Shown: piece by piece, positions 16,630-30,077 of the stretch
How the letters are laid out: every line of letters starts with the position of its first letter
How positions within the stretch are numbered: the stretch's first letter is position 1
Origin: Pampus argenteus
Taxonomy: Eukaryota; Chordata; Actinopteri; Scombriformes; Stromateidae
Direction: 5' to 3'
Assembly (NCBI GenBank): GCA_036937835.1
Contig: CM072878.1
Coordinates: 11,222,001-11,286,000, forward strand
Length of the DNA: 64,000 nt
Made by a program: the position numbers and the translations under genes
Notes under the pieces: model-generated
What the model was told of the DNA's origin: nothing
Databases searched by the model: none
Seen by the model: only the letters and a program-made list of their open reading frames with translations

Positions 16630-18599
16630 AGAAGCCAGCCAATGTAGGACAGGGGGTTACTGTTTCAAGTTTGTTTAGTGTGTACACAACCCAGGCAACA
16701 ACTGACCGCCGACAGAGGAAATGCAGGCTTCCTCTTCAAAGTATAGGTGACAACAGGGGGACAATGTCCTCTGAAGGGTGCAAGGAGCTGATGAGAGGAG
16801 CTGTGGTGGGGTTGCAGGGGGTCAACACACAACACAAGCGAGGACCAAAGCGGGGTGGAGGAGGATGGGAGGAGAAGGATGGAGAAGAACGTAGAGAAAA
16901 GTGCTGTTGTCAGCAGAATCAAAACGGCATGCAGAGAGCTGGGAAAGATACAATTAGAGTGCAGCGTTAAGACAGGCTTTGAAGTTGGACATGGTGCATA
17001 ATATCCTTAAAAGTTGAGAAAGGGCAACACCTCACCAGTTTGTTATGTGGCTGCTTTGAAAGAGGGGAGAAAAAAAAGAGTGCAAGTGATGGTGTTGGGG
17101 TTGTTTTTGAAAGGGTTCAGTTTGAGGGGAATGAAGTTGGATTTCAAGCGCCAATTGGCCCCAGAAGGATAGGGTTTGTTTTTTTTTTGTTTTTTTTTGC
17201 AAAACAGAGAACGTAAAGTGCGAGTGGGAGTCAGCGCCCACCTGTGCATTTTGATGATAGGGATGAGTATGTGAAAGATGGAAGAAAGGAAAGAGAGATG
17301 TGTCAGGGTGAGTGGAATAAGGAGCGAGACAGGTGAGAGGAGAGAGAGAAAAGACTATGAAGGAAAAAATGAGACATGAAATAGGTTGGGAGCTGGTAGC
17401 GATGGAAGGCAGGGAAGAAATAAAAGAGAGCGCAAAAAGAGAGAGAGAGAGAGAGAGAAGGGGGGGTTGTTGAAGGTTATTTATTGGTTTCTTTCCCTCG
17501 TTTTAATCCCATTTTGCGCTTGACTTTTAAGTCTACCAATGTATAGAAACAATGTCGGATGCACTGTCTAATCCCGTTTGGGCCATGAAGCTTCACTCTA
17601 CACTGACAGTAATGACTTTCATTTCCTCTGCTGCTCGCACCGAGACACCATGCAGGCACTTCACAGGCCGGACGCCACTGTTCTGTCATGCCTGACAGGA
17701 CAGCGATCCTTCTCCGAATCAGTCTTAACCTGAACCCTGGGCTCCCTCACTCATCCTAAATCCATCACTTTAACCCCGTCTTCCTCTTTCCTGACTCTGG
17801 AGCACAGGATTCCCAGACTGGTAAGGTGATTAACTTGCTCGTTCATTCAACAGATGCCAGATTTTTATCTCTTTCCCTGCTTCCTGTTCCCATTAGAGGG
17901 CTGTGACGTATCGAGAGGGTGAACGCCATGGCAACACAGACATGATCTGAGGAGGGCTTGCTATGCTATGACAAGAAGATTGTGGGTTTCAATAGTGTTG
18001 ATCACATTCAGACGAACACAATTTCTACACAAATATTTTTCAATTATACTTGCAGGCCATTCAAGTACAATTACATATTGTATGTGTAGTGTGGAGAAAG
18101 CTTTGCATTTAGACCAAATTTGGTAAAAATGAAAAAAAATCTAAGTGTTCAGCTTGTGTTCAGACTGAATGTAAAGTGATTTTCAGACGTGACGCGGTTG
18201 TATACGAAGTCAATGCAAAGACAAGTGAGGACATGAATAGATGATATGCAAATTAAGACGCTGACTCAGTGCAAGTTGGAAAACTGAGAAGAAAAAAAAA
18301 AAGACTCAATTTCATCATGAACAACAGAGACAAAATGAAAAAGACAATGTGGGTTGAAACTTAGTGTTCAGTTTGAACATTTTTAAATGATCCACACTAG
18401 AGAATATTTAAGTTTATTCTCTTTCTTTTTTGTATAATAACAACAGAGCATGAGAGAGATAAAAAAGAAAGTGTGAGACAGAGAAGTCAGATACTCAGAC
18501 AGAGACATGGAGATACACATAAAACCTCCCACACTGCATGGTCTTATGTCCCTGTGTTCAACTCACACCATCAGCCCAGACGGAAAATTCATGCCACAA

Positions 18600-18600
<1 letters not shown>

Positions 18601-18652
<52 letters not shown>
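18601..18652. repeat. (CA)26 microsatellite
   Basis: 52 bp of uninterrupted CA, among the longest pure dinucleotide tracts in the window; likely polymorphic. Confidence 0.98.
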
Positions 18653-18653
<1 letters not shown>

Positions 18654-18925
18654 CCCGCTGTGTCTTCTTCACTGAGGCTGTACAGCCTCTAAACCACTTG
18701 TTCTCAAATCGCACAGCTCCATATCCTTTTCATAGCTCTTGTTGCGTTTGAGTGACAGGCCAGTGGAAAAAAAAAAAGAAAGAAAGAAAAAACAAAACAA
18801 AAAAAATGCTGCCATAAATAACATATCAACAAAGAGAGAATGATACAAGCTAGGAGAAAGACAAAGACAGAGAAGGCAGAAAACACGATGGAAGACATAA
18901 TAAATAGCGTAAGTGAAATGTGTTG

Positions 18926-18928
<3 letters not shown>

Positions 18929-18960
<32 letters not shown>
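18929..18960. repeat. (GT)16 microsatellite
   Basis: Uninterrupted GT, 280 bp from the (CA)26 tract and of opposite sense. The two could pair as an inverted repeat in single-stranded DNA. Confidence 0.97.
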
Positions 18961-18961
<1 letters not shown>

Positions 18962-19630
18962 TGTCAGAGAGAAGTGTTGGCGATAAACAGGTTTATTTAT
19001 GCAAGCAGCGTACAGCATCCAAACACAGGCCTCCTAGGGTCTGAATCAGAATACAGCTCTATAAAAAGCTCCAGTGACACACGCGGCTCACGCACACGCA
19101 GACACACACATATATATACAATACAATGTCAATCACACGCTGATGTACAGTCAAACCCTCAGGCTTGTCACAAGTGCTCAGGCCGAGCGCACACAAGTCA
19201 CGTGTAAATCGTGTAAGAGGCGGTGCGGGGTGATTCAAGGTCATTCAACGCCTCTCTACAGCGTTAGAAATGACTGCTGGTCTTTGGATAAATGTCCTCA
19301 AATAACCTGTCCAACATCCTACAGAAATTAAAGAAAGTGTATTTCTGAACGATTTCTGATTTCCACTAAAACACGCAGTGGTTTTTAAATGGGCTTTTGT
19401 GAACTCATGTCATGAAAGCTGCTCTTTAGGTCGAAAAAAACCCAATAAAACCAAGTCACTACAATTTCACAAATGAACAGGAATCATACAGCAGTCACGA
19501 GCACTGAGCATTAGATGTAAAGAGAGAATATGGAGGATGAGTGGAAACCTTAGGAGCTCCATGACTGCCCTTTACTGTTGTCACATAACAGTCCGCTGTC
19601 TGATGTGGAGATAACTGAGAGGAAGTGAAG

Positions 19631-19639
19631 GCTTTGATC
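19631..19639 (+). promoter_or_regulatory. Candidate distal TCF/LEF site between cep112 and axin2
   Basis: GCTTTGATC, an exact consensus match 6 kb upstream of axin2 exon 1. Two more exact matches lie far away in cep112 introns (45326-45334 and 51174-51182), so some are expected by chance. Confidence 0.3.
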
Positions 19640-21210
19640 CCTAATGGGGCCATGTTGGCTGTGTGGAAATGACATTCATGGCTTGTATTTACACAAGCAC
19701 AATTATGGAGGTTATTTTGGTGGTAGACAATCAATTAGAGTGTAATAACACAGATTAAAGGAGAGGTTATGGCTGGAGCCTGTTTGGGTGTAAATGAACA
19801 GAACACAGGCCTGCTAAATAAGACAGAGTAAGCATTAACCCTTGGATCGACATTACCAGTAGCTCCATTGTAACACAAGTGCTTGTTGGGTTGTCTGACA
19901 GCATCGCCCTTTCTGATGGTAGAACTGGGTGGGGCTGGGTCCAGCAATTTTAGTAAAAAGCCTGGATACGCTTTTAACAAACCTCTTCGGACACATCTGA
20001 AGGTTAAAGTGCGTATAGCTGTTACAAATAGGCATAAAAACCGCCACGATGAAGAGGGGTAAAAAGGATGACTCATACAAATGGGGAGAAAAGTGCAAAG
20101 TTTCAAACAGTATTTAGTAATCAGTGCTTGTTGGATCGCCAGACAGTGTCTAAATTTCATCATCACTTAGGCTCTTTGGTTACAGGCCAGTCACATGGAC
20201 CAATACATATTGTAGCAACAGGCCAAAGCGGCGTCTACATACCTGCATCTATGCTATGTTGCAATGATTATGAGTCTTCTATGACCTTCTTCCATAACAG
20301 CAGGCTGTACAGAGGCTTTGTGCTGAAAGACTAAATTCCTGTTTCTCAGATGTCGGTCTGACAGTCCTCGCTCTCTCTCTCTCTCTCTCTACCCGGGAAG
20401 CAGAATCAGCACATCAAATAAATACAGAGCGGGGTATAGTGTTTCGTTTGGAGACAGGAGAACAGGTCACGGACAATGAGAAGACGTGGAAGTGTGTGAA
20501 CTGTGAGTGTAAAGTGGAAGCAGTTCCAATGCAAATAAGTGTTGGCGTTCTTTGAAATCTAATCTTGGAATTTAATAACACCAAACTGTTTTCCAGGAAA
20601 AAAAAAAAAAAAAGATTCTTGTGAAATGATCAGCATTCAAAAGCCCATAAATTCCTCACCTACCAGAGACACAAAATACCAATGGATGGGGGATCATTAT
20701 GAAGCCCACCCTTAGTCCACCAAATGTTATTATCATCAAAAAAACCTCTGCATTATGGAGGTAATGGAGGAGACTTGGAGACATAGCCGCCATTTTGCGG
20801 ACTTCAGTGTCTGGGTTTTAGTGGAGCCGCTGGTAAAACACAAAGCGGTGGTACAGACAGAAACACTGGGCTCAAGGACTGTAGCGTTTGGCCTGAGGTT
20901 CAAACAATCGACTCGCAACGCTCTTTATCTGAACCAACCACAAACCCCCAAGTACTCTTTACAGTTCAAATAGGGACTTGCATAGAAAGGCGATGCTAAA
21001 AAAGTGATGGGGGAGATGGGAATTCAAGGTCTTTGACTTTAGTGTAAAGTTATAGAGCTAATCTTGGTTAACATGCATGTTGTGGTCATATAAAAACAAG
21101 AACAACATCTTGACCTTCTCTAATTGAGGGATTAATTATGAGGTATTTGAAGAAGATGAAAGACTCAGAAAAGAAAGAAGAAGCATGACAATGGAAAAAT
21201 GATGCAGTCT

Positions 21211-21216
21211 TTTATT
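21211..21216 (-). terminator. cep112: Candidate cep112 poly(A) signal
   Basis: TTTATT on the plus strand is AATAAA on the minus strand. It is the first canonical hexamer I see downstream of the cep112 stop codon and would give a 3' UTR of about 0.8 kb. No clear GU-rich downstream element was seen. Confidence 0.4.
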
Positions 21217-21992
21217 AAAAATGGTGCACTTTAGTGGACATGACGACTGATCTCAAATGTCCATTAAATACCCTTTGACAATAATAACATTGCATTAATA
21301 ATATCAAATAACACGACACTGAACAATGAAAAGTTGTGAAGATAAAAAATATTTTAGTAAAATCTGAAGACAAATAAATAATTCAAAATGTTTAAACCGT
21401 GAGAGACAACAGAACGTCAAACTAAAAGATGATGATTCATGGCATGACAGGTGTGTAAAATACTTGTAACAGTCATTAATGCTCACATATGATTGGTTGT
21501 CTTATCCTTCATATCCTGAAGTGAGGTCAGCCGGTGGTTCGTCTGGGGTTACCTACACAAAAAGAGTTGCAGTGTGAAGCCAACTTTCCACCAACACGAT
21601 TTGTTAAAAAACAAATTTCAACTACTTTATCTATCTGAGTGACAGTTCCTTCAGATTCTCCTCTTAGGTAGAGTATGTTTAAAGAACGGGTTATTTACTG
21701 TGATGTGCGTGACTGATGTTTGCAGAGATGTGAGTGAGTGACAGCATTATTTGACTAGTCCTCTTATCACTGCATGTATAGATGCTTTCCATACAGACAT
21801 AAATGGCTCTTACAGTACAATGGATGGGATGCAAATCAAAGCACTCAGTACTGGAAGCTGTCATAGTCAAAAATAAGTAAGACATCACTTAATGTATCTG
21901 CACCATTAACTGTGACACTGGCATGGAATTTGTGTGTATAAACATATACACCGTGGCACGTATGCCCACATGTTTCTATCAAATCTAAACTA

Positions 21993-22067
21993 TCATGCTA
22001 ACCTCTTACTGCGGCAGGCATCCAGGTCTTCCTGTAGCAGAGTGGCTCTCTTCTGAAGGAAGTTAAC
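21993..22067 (-). CDS. cep112: cep112 terminal coding exon with stop
   Basis: 75 bp: VNFLQKRATLLQEDLDACRS then KRLA and TGA (21995-21993). Human ends VNFLQKRASILQEELTTYQG plus RR, so the fish protein runs about two residues further. Acceptor GTGTTGCAG precedes 22067. The 3' UTR continues leftward to an undetermined poly(A) site, possibly after 21211. Confidence 0.93.
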   Translation of the reverse strand, partial: VNFLQKRATLLQEDLDACRSKRLA

Positions 22068-25000
22068 CTGCAACACAGATGCACAAAGCAAACTTTGCCA
22101 TTGGAGTAATCTTCAAAATGTACTCACTCTGATTGCTTGTACAATAAAAGGACCAAGAAAGCATCAGAAACAGGAAGTGGAGACGGTACAATGGCTTTGG
22201 GTCAGTTGTGCTTTTCGGTGGAGGGGGTTAGCTAAGTAGGGGAAAAGTAAAAGAAAGGCTTGGTTGTTGAGTCCAGGGGTCAGGACAGCAGGGGTTGGGG
22301 GTCAGGAGATTAGGGCAGAGGGGTTAAGGCACATGGGGACAGAGGGAAGATTATGAGGCAGGTTAGGGTGGCGCAAGAGGAGACTGCGCCATTCTTTTGT
22401 TTGGCTACAAAGTGTGAGTTTATTTATGAAGTGTCTTATGCTGAAATGAAAATAAACTCCATCTACATTTACACGGCATCTTGAGCCCGGCAGAATAATC
22501 ACGACTCCAGAAGAATCTGTATTGTTCTGGGACTACCGTACTGGAGCCGAGGGTACATTCCTTTCTGTGGGGGAGACCTCAGGAAAGTTCTAGCGTTTCA
22601 TTTGGCACTTCACAGTGGTGAAGTATATGCAAAACCCCACTGAAATGCGGTCGGATGCCTCCAGAGACACAAAAACTCTCCTCTACCTTTCCCCCAACTA
22701 TGTAAGAATAATTCACTTTAATGTGCAAAACCCAAGACATCATCAATGAGCGAAGAGACCATTCTGGTCACGAATTACATCTTATAAACATATCCAATCA
22801 CAGAGCTGTGGTCTGTGCGCTGAAATGAGATCTTGGTAGACCTATTAGAACAAGGCAAGGGTTTATGATGAGCTCCTTTCACAAAAACGTGCATCGCAGT
22901 TACAGAATACCTTCTTTTGTTTACAGTGTAAATGCTGAGAAAATAAGAGCTCCTTTATTGTGATTCAGTGTCAAAAATGAGCCCAGTGATACGAGTCGGA
23001 CATGGTTCAGAGGAACATGGCTATATAATTGTGGTTGCGGAAGATTTCTGTGTGATCTGATGGAGAGAGAGACAGATTAAGGTTTATAAAGAGGATTGGC
23101 AGGGTCCGAAGTGAAAGCAAAGTCTGTGATCGACTGCCACACCAAAAACCACACCGAAGCCACCATCATATTCTCCTATAAATAAATAATTCAGACTTTA
23201 TTATTTATTAATACAGAATGTTTGTGTTATGATACTGTGAGTTTTGATTAATAACACAGGAAGTGAAAGACAAAAAGAAATAATATCAACCCCAACTATA
23301 ACATCTCCTTTTGTTCAACATGGCCACAAATATTTACTTTGACAATCAGTCTCATATTTCTCGGGCTCTATATTAAATATTCTTTACTGTTGTTGGCAGT
23401 AGTGCCTCAGTGATTTCAAAGCACCACCCCTTAATTCATACAGTATGATGCATCACACGTCTAATTTCGAAGGTGTAGCAGTTTGGTTTTATTCCAGATT
23501 TATTTAATATAATCACAGTTGGTTTTTATTAAGACTTGTTGTGCTGCTCATGTAATGTAAGTATCAATAAGACAATTAGGACATACACATACAAATAATA
23601 TACTACTAGTACATAATGGAGAGCTGATATGTATGAAGGAGGAGAAGACAGGTGAGGAGGATGAAAATCAAAACCTGACAATTTTTAACATTCTTGAAAC
23701 TAAAGTCAACAAATTGAATGTACTCGCATGTTTGTTCTAGTCCTGTCTGCATCTGATCTGTGTGTCTGGCAAACAGTCAGTTCTCACCTGCGCTTTCAGA
23801 GACGCGATTATGTCCTCCAGTTCCTGTCTGAGCTCTGCCGGCATCAAACCTTTGATCTTCTCCTCATACTCCTGACGCACCGCAGTCACCTGAAAAGACA
23901 ACCAAACAGCTTCAGTCAACTTAAAAAAACAACTGCACTAATAGATTAATGCATCCTAATTACATGCGAGTTATTCAATCACCAAATGAATGTGTGTGTA
24001 ATATCCATGCAGACACCTGCACAGACAGTGAAGGTTTCGATCATTTTGACTATTTACATAAACACATTTCCTTTGACTTCAACTGATGCAAAACAGGCTC
24101 AATCTATCAATCAAAATCACTTTATATAATATTAGTGATCCTTGATATTGCTGAAAAACTGCTCTTGCCACACACACACACACACACAGGCGGTGGGTAT
24201 CCCTTCTTTATTCATGGCTCAGAGTATTCCCTCGCTCTTCACAGCTCCTTCACATCTCCACAGGGGGTCCACAGACCAGCACCACTCACTCTGCACAACA
24301 CCCCCTACTGGCTGCTGATGACTACAGCCAGATCTGACACAATGGATTTATGGATCTCGACACAGCTTGGTTTGGACGACGACACATCAAACACAGCAGC
24401 AGCTCAATGGCGAGCTAGCAAGATAGCTCCACTGGGGAGGACTGGAGGAAGTCTGTCTGGGGTTAAATTACACTTCACTAAACCAGAGTCTGATTATAGA
24501 AGTTGAAAAGGGTTTGGTTAGTGCAACCCCCTCCTTTTACCCACAAACACACATGAATGGACACACACAGACACACACATATACGTGTGCACAGAGCTTT
24601 TACAGTATTGTAAAAAGCATTTACAGCATTTCGAAAAGAGTCGCTGAATCAATTAATTCAGAGCTTGATGAATAGTTTAACAGAGTTCAAGGAATTAATG
24701 GCGGCTGTGAAAAGAAACAGCTCTCACCCACATATTTCAAGGTGTAACCGGAGTCTGAACATTTTAACCAATCACGATGTCGCTGACAGAACTGAAGTCC
24801 AGCTCCCCACCTCTCATCAGTCCGGTCTTTCAAGTGAAGAGAGTGTAAAATGAGGTGAGAGGGAGGGAAAAAGATTGGTTTTCCTAAAAATAATTTTCCT
24901 GTTGTGGATTTAACTGATTGTTCTGGCTCGGGCTAATTAATCTTCCTGGGCACAATGAAAGAGATCGGGAAGCACTTCAAAGAAAAGCCCCGGTATAAAT

Positions 25001-28000
25001 GATCCCAACATGAAGCAGCTCACTTTGTCTCGGCACAGTGTGCAGGAGATTAGTCTGCCACAACTTTGCCAATTTTTTCAGGCTCCTTCTGCCCTCTTCA
25101 TTTTAAAGCGTTGGGCCAATAATATTGAGCCGAGAGTCCAACGGTTTACACAAATATGTCTTTTTCCTCCCTGTGTGAGAATGAAGTCAAGGATAATTTG
25201 AGAGTGACCTTTTTTCAAACAAGTGGCAAAACAATGGTTTTCAGAAGCTTTAATTTAAATGTCCAGGAGTTAAAAAATGATCTGAAGCTACGGGAGTGCA
25301 GATTTTCAAAATATCTAACTCTATCTATAGCAGCTTCTGTAGTCATAACAAAATGGCAAGCCAAGACAAAACACACTCCGCTACCTCAGACCAAGGCAAT
25401 AAACAATGGTTGAATAAACACATCCCTTACCAACCACTCTGAATATAAGTCTAGATTCTTCAAAAGCCAAGCTCCTTAATTTTGCATTCTTGGTTCATGT
25501 ATGGTGCAGTCACCGCAGCAATGAGAGATCCGCTCTGCCTAAATTACAAGCTCCTTTGTGGCAATGCTGTCCCCGTTTGCCTTCCCATACATTAGAATGG
25601 GCAAGGCAACAACGGCGTATTCACCAGGACGCCTGGATACTGTACATCTAGTGGTAAGACTCATGAAAGTAGACAAGCCATGAATGTTTGCTTTAGTAAC
25701 AACTACAGACGGAAGTCTAAACTAGAACTAAGGTATGATATGACACAGTAAAGCTCTGTACTTGGCATCTGTCCTAATGACTTCATGTAAACACCACTAA
25801 ATGGCCACACCGACTGTCACTTATTGCTAATTCTAGTTGTATCGCTCCTTCTTTTGCATTATTGTATTATATACATATACTGCATGGACGTACACGTACA
25901 TAAACATGAAGGTGTATGATAGAGAGTTCAGTTCATCTGTGCAGTAGCAGACCAAAGCATTTGCAAACACATATTTCCACAGTATGTCTAACTAAAACTC
26001 AGCCATAGTTTACTATGCAATGTGTGTGGGTGGAAGCAGCAGCCTTTTTTTTTTTTAATGACAACAACCTGTTATAGAAACATATGCAAGGCTAACAGAT
26101 CTGGGGAAAAAAACAGACAAGTATAAGTAAAGAATCAATTCAAATGTCTGACTTCACTGTGTCTCTCAATGTTGTTAAAATTCATAACAGGAATATCTCA
26201 AAGTCCCCGAAGATGTCTGCCTCGGTCCCTGTGAGACTCTGTTCCTCCAGCTTTGCATCCTCCACTTGCCTTCCAAAGTCCCTCCTCTCACATCTCTATT
26301 TTTCTTCATGCAAATACACATTTTCATCTTCTTTCAACACCTTTTTTTACAGCAAAAGCATGTTTGTTTTTCCGATAGGTGGCACAGGCCATGTGACTGC
26401 ATCTATAAGACAGATGTTTGGTGCTTTTGAACAGTACTACTGATCAAAACTTTAATGAGGTTTTGGTCAATTGACGGACTCTAGATGAGAGTGAGCAGGA
26501 AAGAAAAGATAAGGAGGGAACCACAAAAGAAAAAAAATGTGTGTCACTATTTCCCAAAGCATTAAAAAAAGGACTTTGACTTCCTGGAGAAAAATCAGGT
26601 TTCATCTCCACAGCTCTTTTTAAGATGAGTTTTTGTTTGTTCCTGATGAAGGAACAAACAAAAACTCTAGTTTTGAAGAGTGCGACGAGCGGCAGTCGTT
26701 TTCCCCTTGCAGTCATCTTAAAATGACAACATTTCATCTATATATAGTCTTTAGATTGTGGTTTTGACTTCCCCTTGCGTTTGGTACTGTCACATGGCAT
26801 GGTTTTTGACAGCTGCCAGCAGAAAGGAACAAGCCCTCAACACTTTCAACATTCAAATGAAGTTTGTCACATCGTTGGGAAGCTTGATGTATGCTAATGA
26901 AGTTAGGGCGTGTTTGTACAGGCGTGCGTGGGATGGGTTGGGGGGGTGGGGGTGAGTAGCTGCTGGAAAGACATTTTTGATATACCCCCTTGTTCCAAAA
27001 TGACAAAAACCTTGTCAGGAACAAGGGGGTACATCAAAAATGATGCCACTCACAAAGTTTGCACCTCCACATCCACTGAGTTGGCACTCAGCGAGTTCAC
27101 CAAGGAGCGATTTGAACTCAAAAACGATTTGCTGTAAAAGGGGGGGGGAACAACAACAAAAAAAATTAAAAAAGGGGGAAAAATAAAGGAAAAAGGCAGG
27201 AAGAGATTAGAAGTGGCTTCAAATCTTGGTGAAGTTCTATGCATTTCTATGTCTAGAGAAATTATTTATTTTTTATTTTACAGAAGCTCCCATGTTGCAG
27301 GACTATACATCTCTAAAACTTGTACAGTTCACTGTGCTCACTGTATCATTATGTATTTATACAAAGAGCTGTACGCTTCGACATTCTGCTGCTCTCTTCA
27401 AGGAGAATTGAACCACACAGTGAGCTGCTGATCCGCCATTTTAGAGTGGGGGAGCCTGCGAGGGCCCTGCAAGAGCAAGGCGATCAACATCTGTGTGAAG
27501 TCTGGGCAGAAAGGCTGTTTTAGCGTGTGAGGATCGGATTGCAAAGAGACGTTTTGGCAGATAAACTGGGGCAATATCATCGTGAGGAGACTGAGAGAGG
27601 AGGCCTTTAGGTTTTATTATCATACACGTGCACTGGTGTGCACACATCAATACAGATGCCTGTACAATGTACACAAATGCACAGTCATGCACAAACAAAT
27701 CTAAAAACTATAGGCTGTTTTCCTTTTGACACCTCATGTGCACACGCATACACACCTGACCTTAGGTGAGAGCAAGGTAGGAGTAAATGTATGATTGGAC
27801 AGTATCTCTCTGCACACAGAGAGTACAAGTGTGACTCTTTGGCAAAAGAAAGAGGTGCCCATACACACTTTTACATTGAGGACGTCTACCCATTAAATAC
27901 TATTGAGCACTGGATAAACATGGCTCACTTCCTGTTTGCGTCTCCGCTGCCAACTTTGTCATAGCAAAATAATCTGTGTTAAATTAGTAAAATGTGTTCA

Positions 28001-30046
28001 TGGTAGAGGCAACAACTGTCAAGTATTAAAATTGGTACCAAATGCTTAGTCAGAGTCTTGTTTACTCATTCTTTGTTTTGAGATATCACTCTGATTGAAT
28101 ATTTGGGAAAAACTTTTGACCAACAAATCAATTGATTGAGTCATCAATGATGGATCACACAGTAAATAACACTAAGAAAACACATAAATATAAAGCTTAA
28201 AAAGTAGAAAAGAGTAACCCAAACCCGTATCCAGACAAAATGATCTGACATTATAGCAGGCACGTTCATGGGGTCAGCTCTTCCAAAGTCATAGGAAACA
28301 ATGAGCAGCGCCTCTAGGACTGGGTCAGTGACCAACGGCTCCTAAAAACCACTGACCCCTTTCTGCAGATTTATGATGGCCAGACATTGAGGTGTATGAC
28401 GAGTGTGTGAAGTGTGTACAAGGGTCAGTGGGTGGATCAGAGGGGACACGAGAGAATGAATGCCTTTGGTGTACATACCAGGGTACAAAGAACAGCCTCC
28501 TGTGTGAGCGTAGTCATTAGGGCTTTCTTCTCTGTGTGTGTCAAGGTCAAAATAGAGCCTGATTACAGGGCATTCTGGAGAGCCATGGGGAGTGTGTGTG
28601 TGTGTGTGTGTGTGTGCGCACAGAGGCTTCCCTCTGAACACAGGCGGTGGTGGCATTCCTGGCCCTAGGCGCTGGTTCTTGAAGCCAAATCTCAAGGAAT
28701 TTGGGAAATGTGCAAGGGGGCATATCTTTGGCTATGAACTGGAGAATGAGATATAGTAGAGTGATGGGGGGCAGAAAAGTAAGAAAGAAAAGAACACATT
28801 TTTTTATTTGTCTTTTGTGGCCCCCTGGAGGGTCTTGTAAGGATGGCAACTGAGCAGCTAGGGACTTCAGGTGATGGGGGGAGCAGAGATGGACATTGGG
28901 GGTCTCAGTAAAGGGATTCAGAGAACCGAAAAATTTGGCATGATTAATAAGACAAAGTAAAATCGGAGATATGTGCTGGCAAGAAGTGAAAAGAAGTGTG
29001 ACAGAAATTCAGATGGCAGTGGTATGAAAAAGTTCATGTTGGCCAGTGAGAGTGATGCAATGATAACAGTAAGGAGCAAATGAGTGAGTGAGAGTCAGAC
29101 AGCCTCTCTTGCACATGCCTGACAAGCATGAGAACGAGAGAGTGACAAAGAAAAAATTACCTTCTCTTCAATCTCCATCTCTTTGCTAAGCAGCGTCTTC
29201 TCCGAGCAATGCAGATGCCTCTGTAGACTTTCCACCTTTTCCTGCAGAGCCTGGGGGAAGCGAGAGACAGTCAGTGTTGTCGGCTGACTGGCAGAAAAAG
29301 AAAAAAGCAACTGTGTGGTGTAATGTGTAAGTGACGCAGAGTGATATACACTAAGAGACACAGGCTGAATCTGAATGAGCGACTTCTCCAAAGAGTGCAA
29401 CTGAGGAAACAACAGAGATCAGGACAGACAGAGTCAATGAAAGACTATTCAAGAGATACAAAGGTATACAGAAAGGAAGAGAGAGACGCAGCCTGATTAT
29501 TCCTTGTGTGTTAAAAGGCTAATAATAAAGTCATTACAGTAATTACTGGAAAGCTGGCCTCATTAAGCCAAACTCATTTTTAGACATGGGCACCCAAAAA
29601 GAGAGAATTCTCACGCTCACTTAACAAACTTTCTAGGCTTGTGTGAAGCTGCATTATTTTAAGGATCATTATTTCTTTGGTGGCAATAAGAGAGATATAA
29701 TGTACCATCGAGTGGATGAGAACCCTTCTCAAATAGATGCCAATAAGTTGATCAAATTTCCCCCCAGGTTGCCAATGAAGGGTTTAATCTATTTTGCTCT
29801 CTAAGATTTCGAAAAAGAAACAATAACGAACGAAAAAAGGAGGATGAAAGAACAAAATACCCTGTATGTGTGTGTGTGTGTGTGTGTGCAATTTTTTCCG
29901 CTCTGCCTGTAAGTGATAACAGTGGAAAGAAAAAGGCGCAGTTCCTGAATGCGATGCAGAACCAGATGTTTTGAACGCACATGTGGACACTTCGTCTTTG
30001 ATTAGTCTGCATGAAAAGCAGAGAGTGATATGTGCACATGTGCAAG

Positions 30047-30077
<31 letters not shown>

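Larger units (their letters stand above)
13561..21210. other. Intergenic region between cep112 and axin2 (axin2 upstream side)
   Basis: About 7.7 kb without a recognisable protein-coding gene. The part next to exon 1 (to about 14.2 kb) should hold the axin2 promoter; no TATA box at a convincing distance was identified. Contents: poly(T) 13580-13599, poly(A) 14948-14971, a degenerate transposon-like piece near 15350-15480, a GC-rich stretch 15655-15930, a GACAGA-type repeat 16553-16629, long (CA)n 18601-18652, (GT)n 18929-18960 and a CT run at 20370-20390. Confidence 0.7.

Noticed and set aside
18601..18960. Tandem repeats considered as a CRISPR array
   Set aside because: They are simple dinucleotide microsatellites in a vertebrate genome, without spacer-repeat structure.
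24286..24320. CACCCCCTACTGGCTG-type motif, common at the ends of vertebrate repeats
   Set aside because: Too short and isolated to assign to an element.
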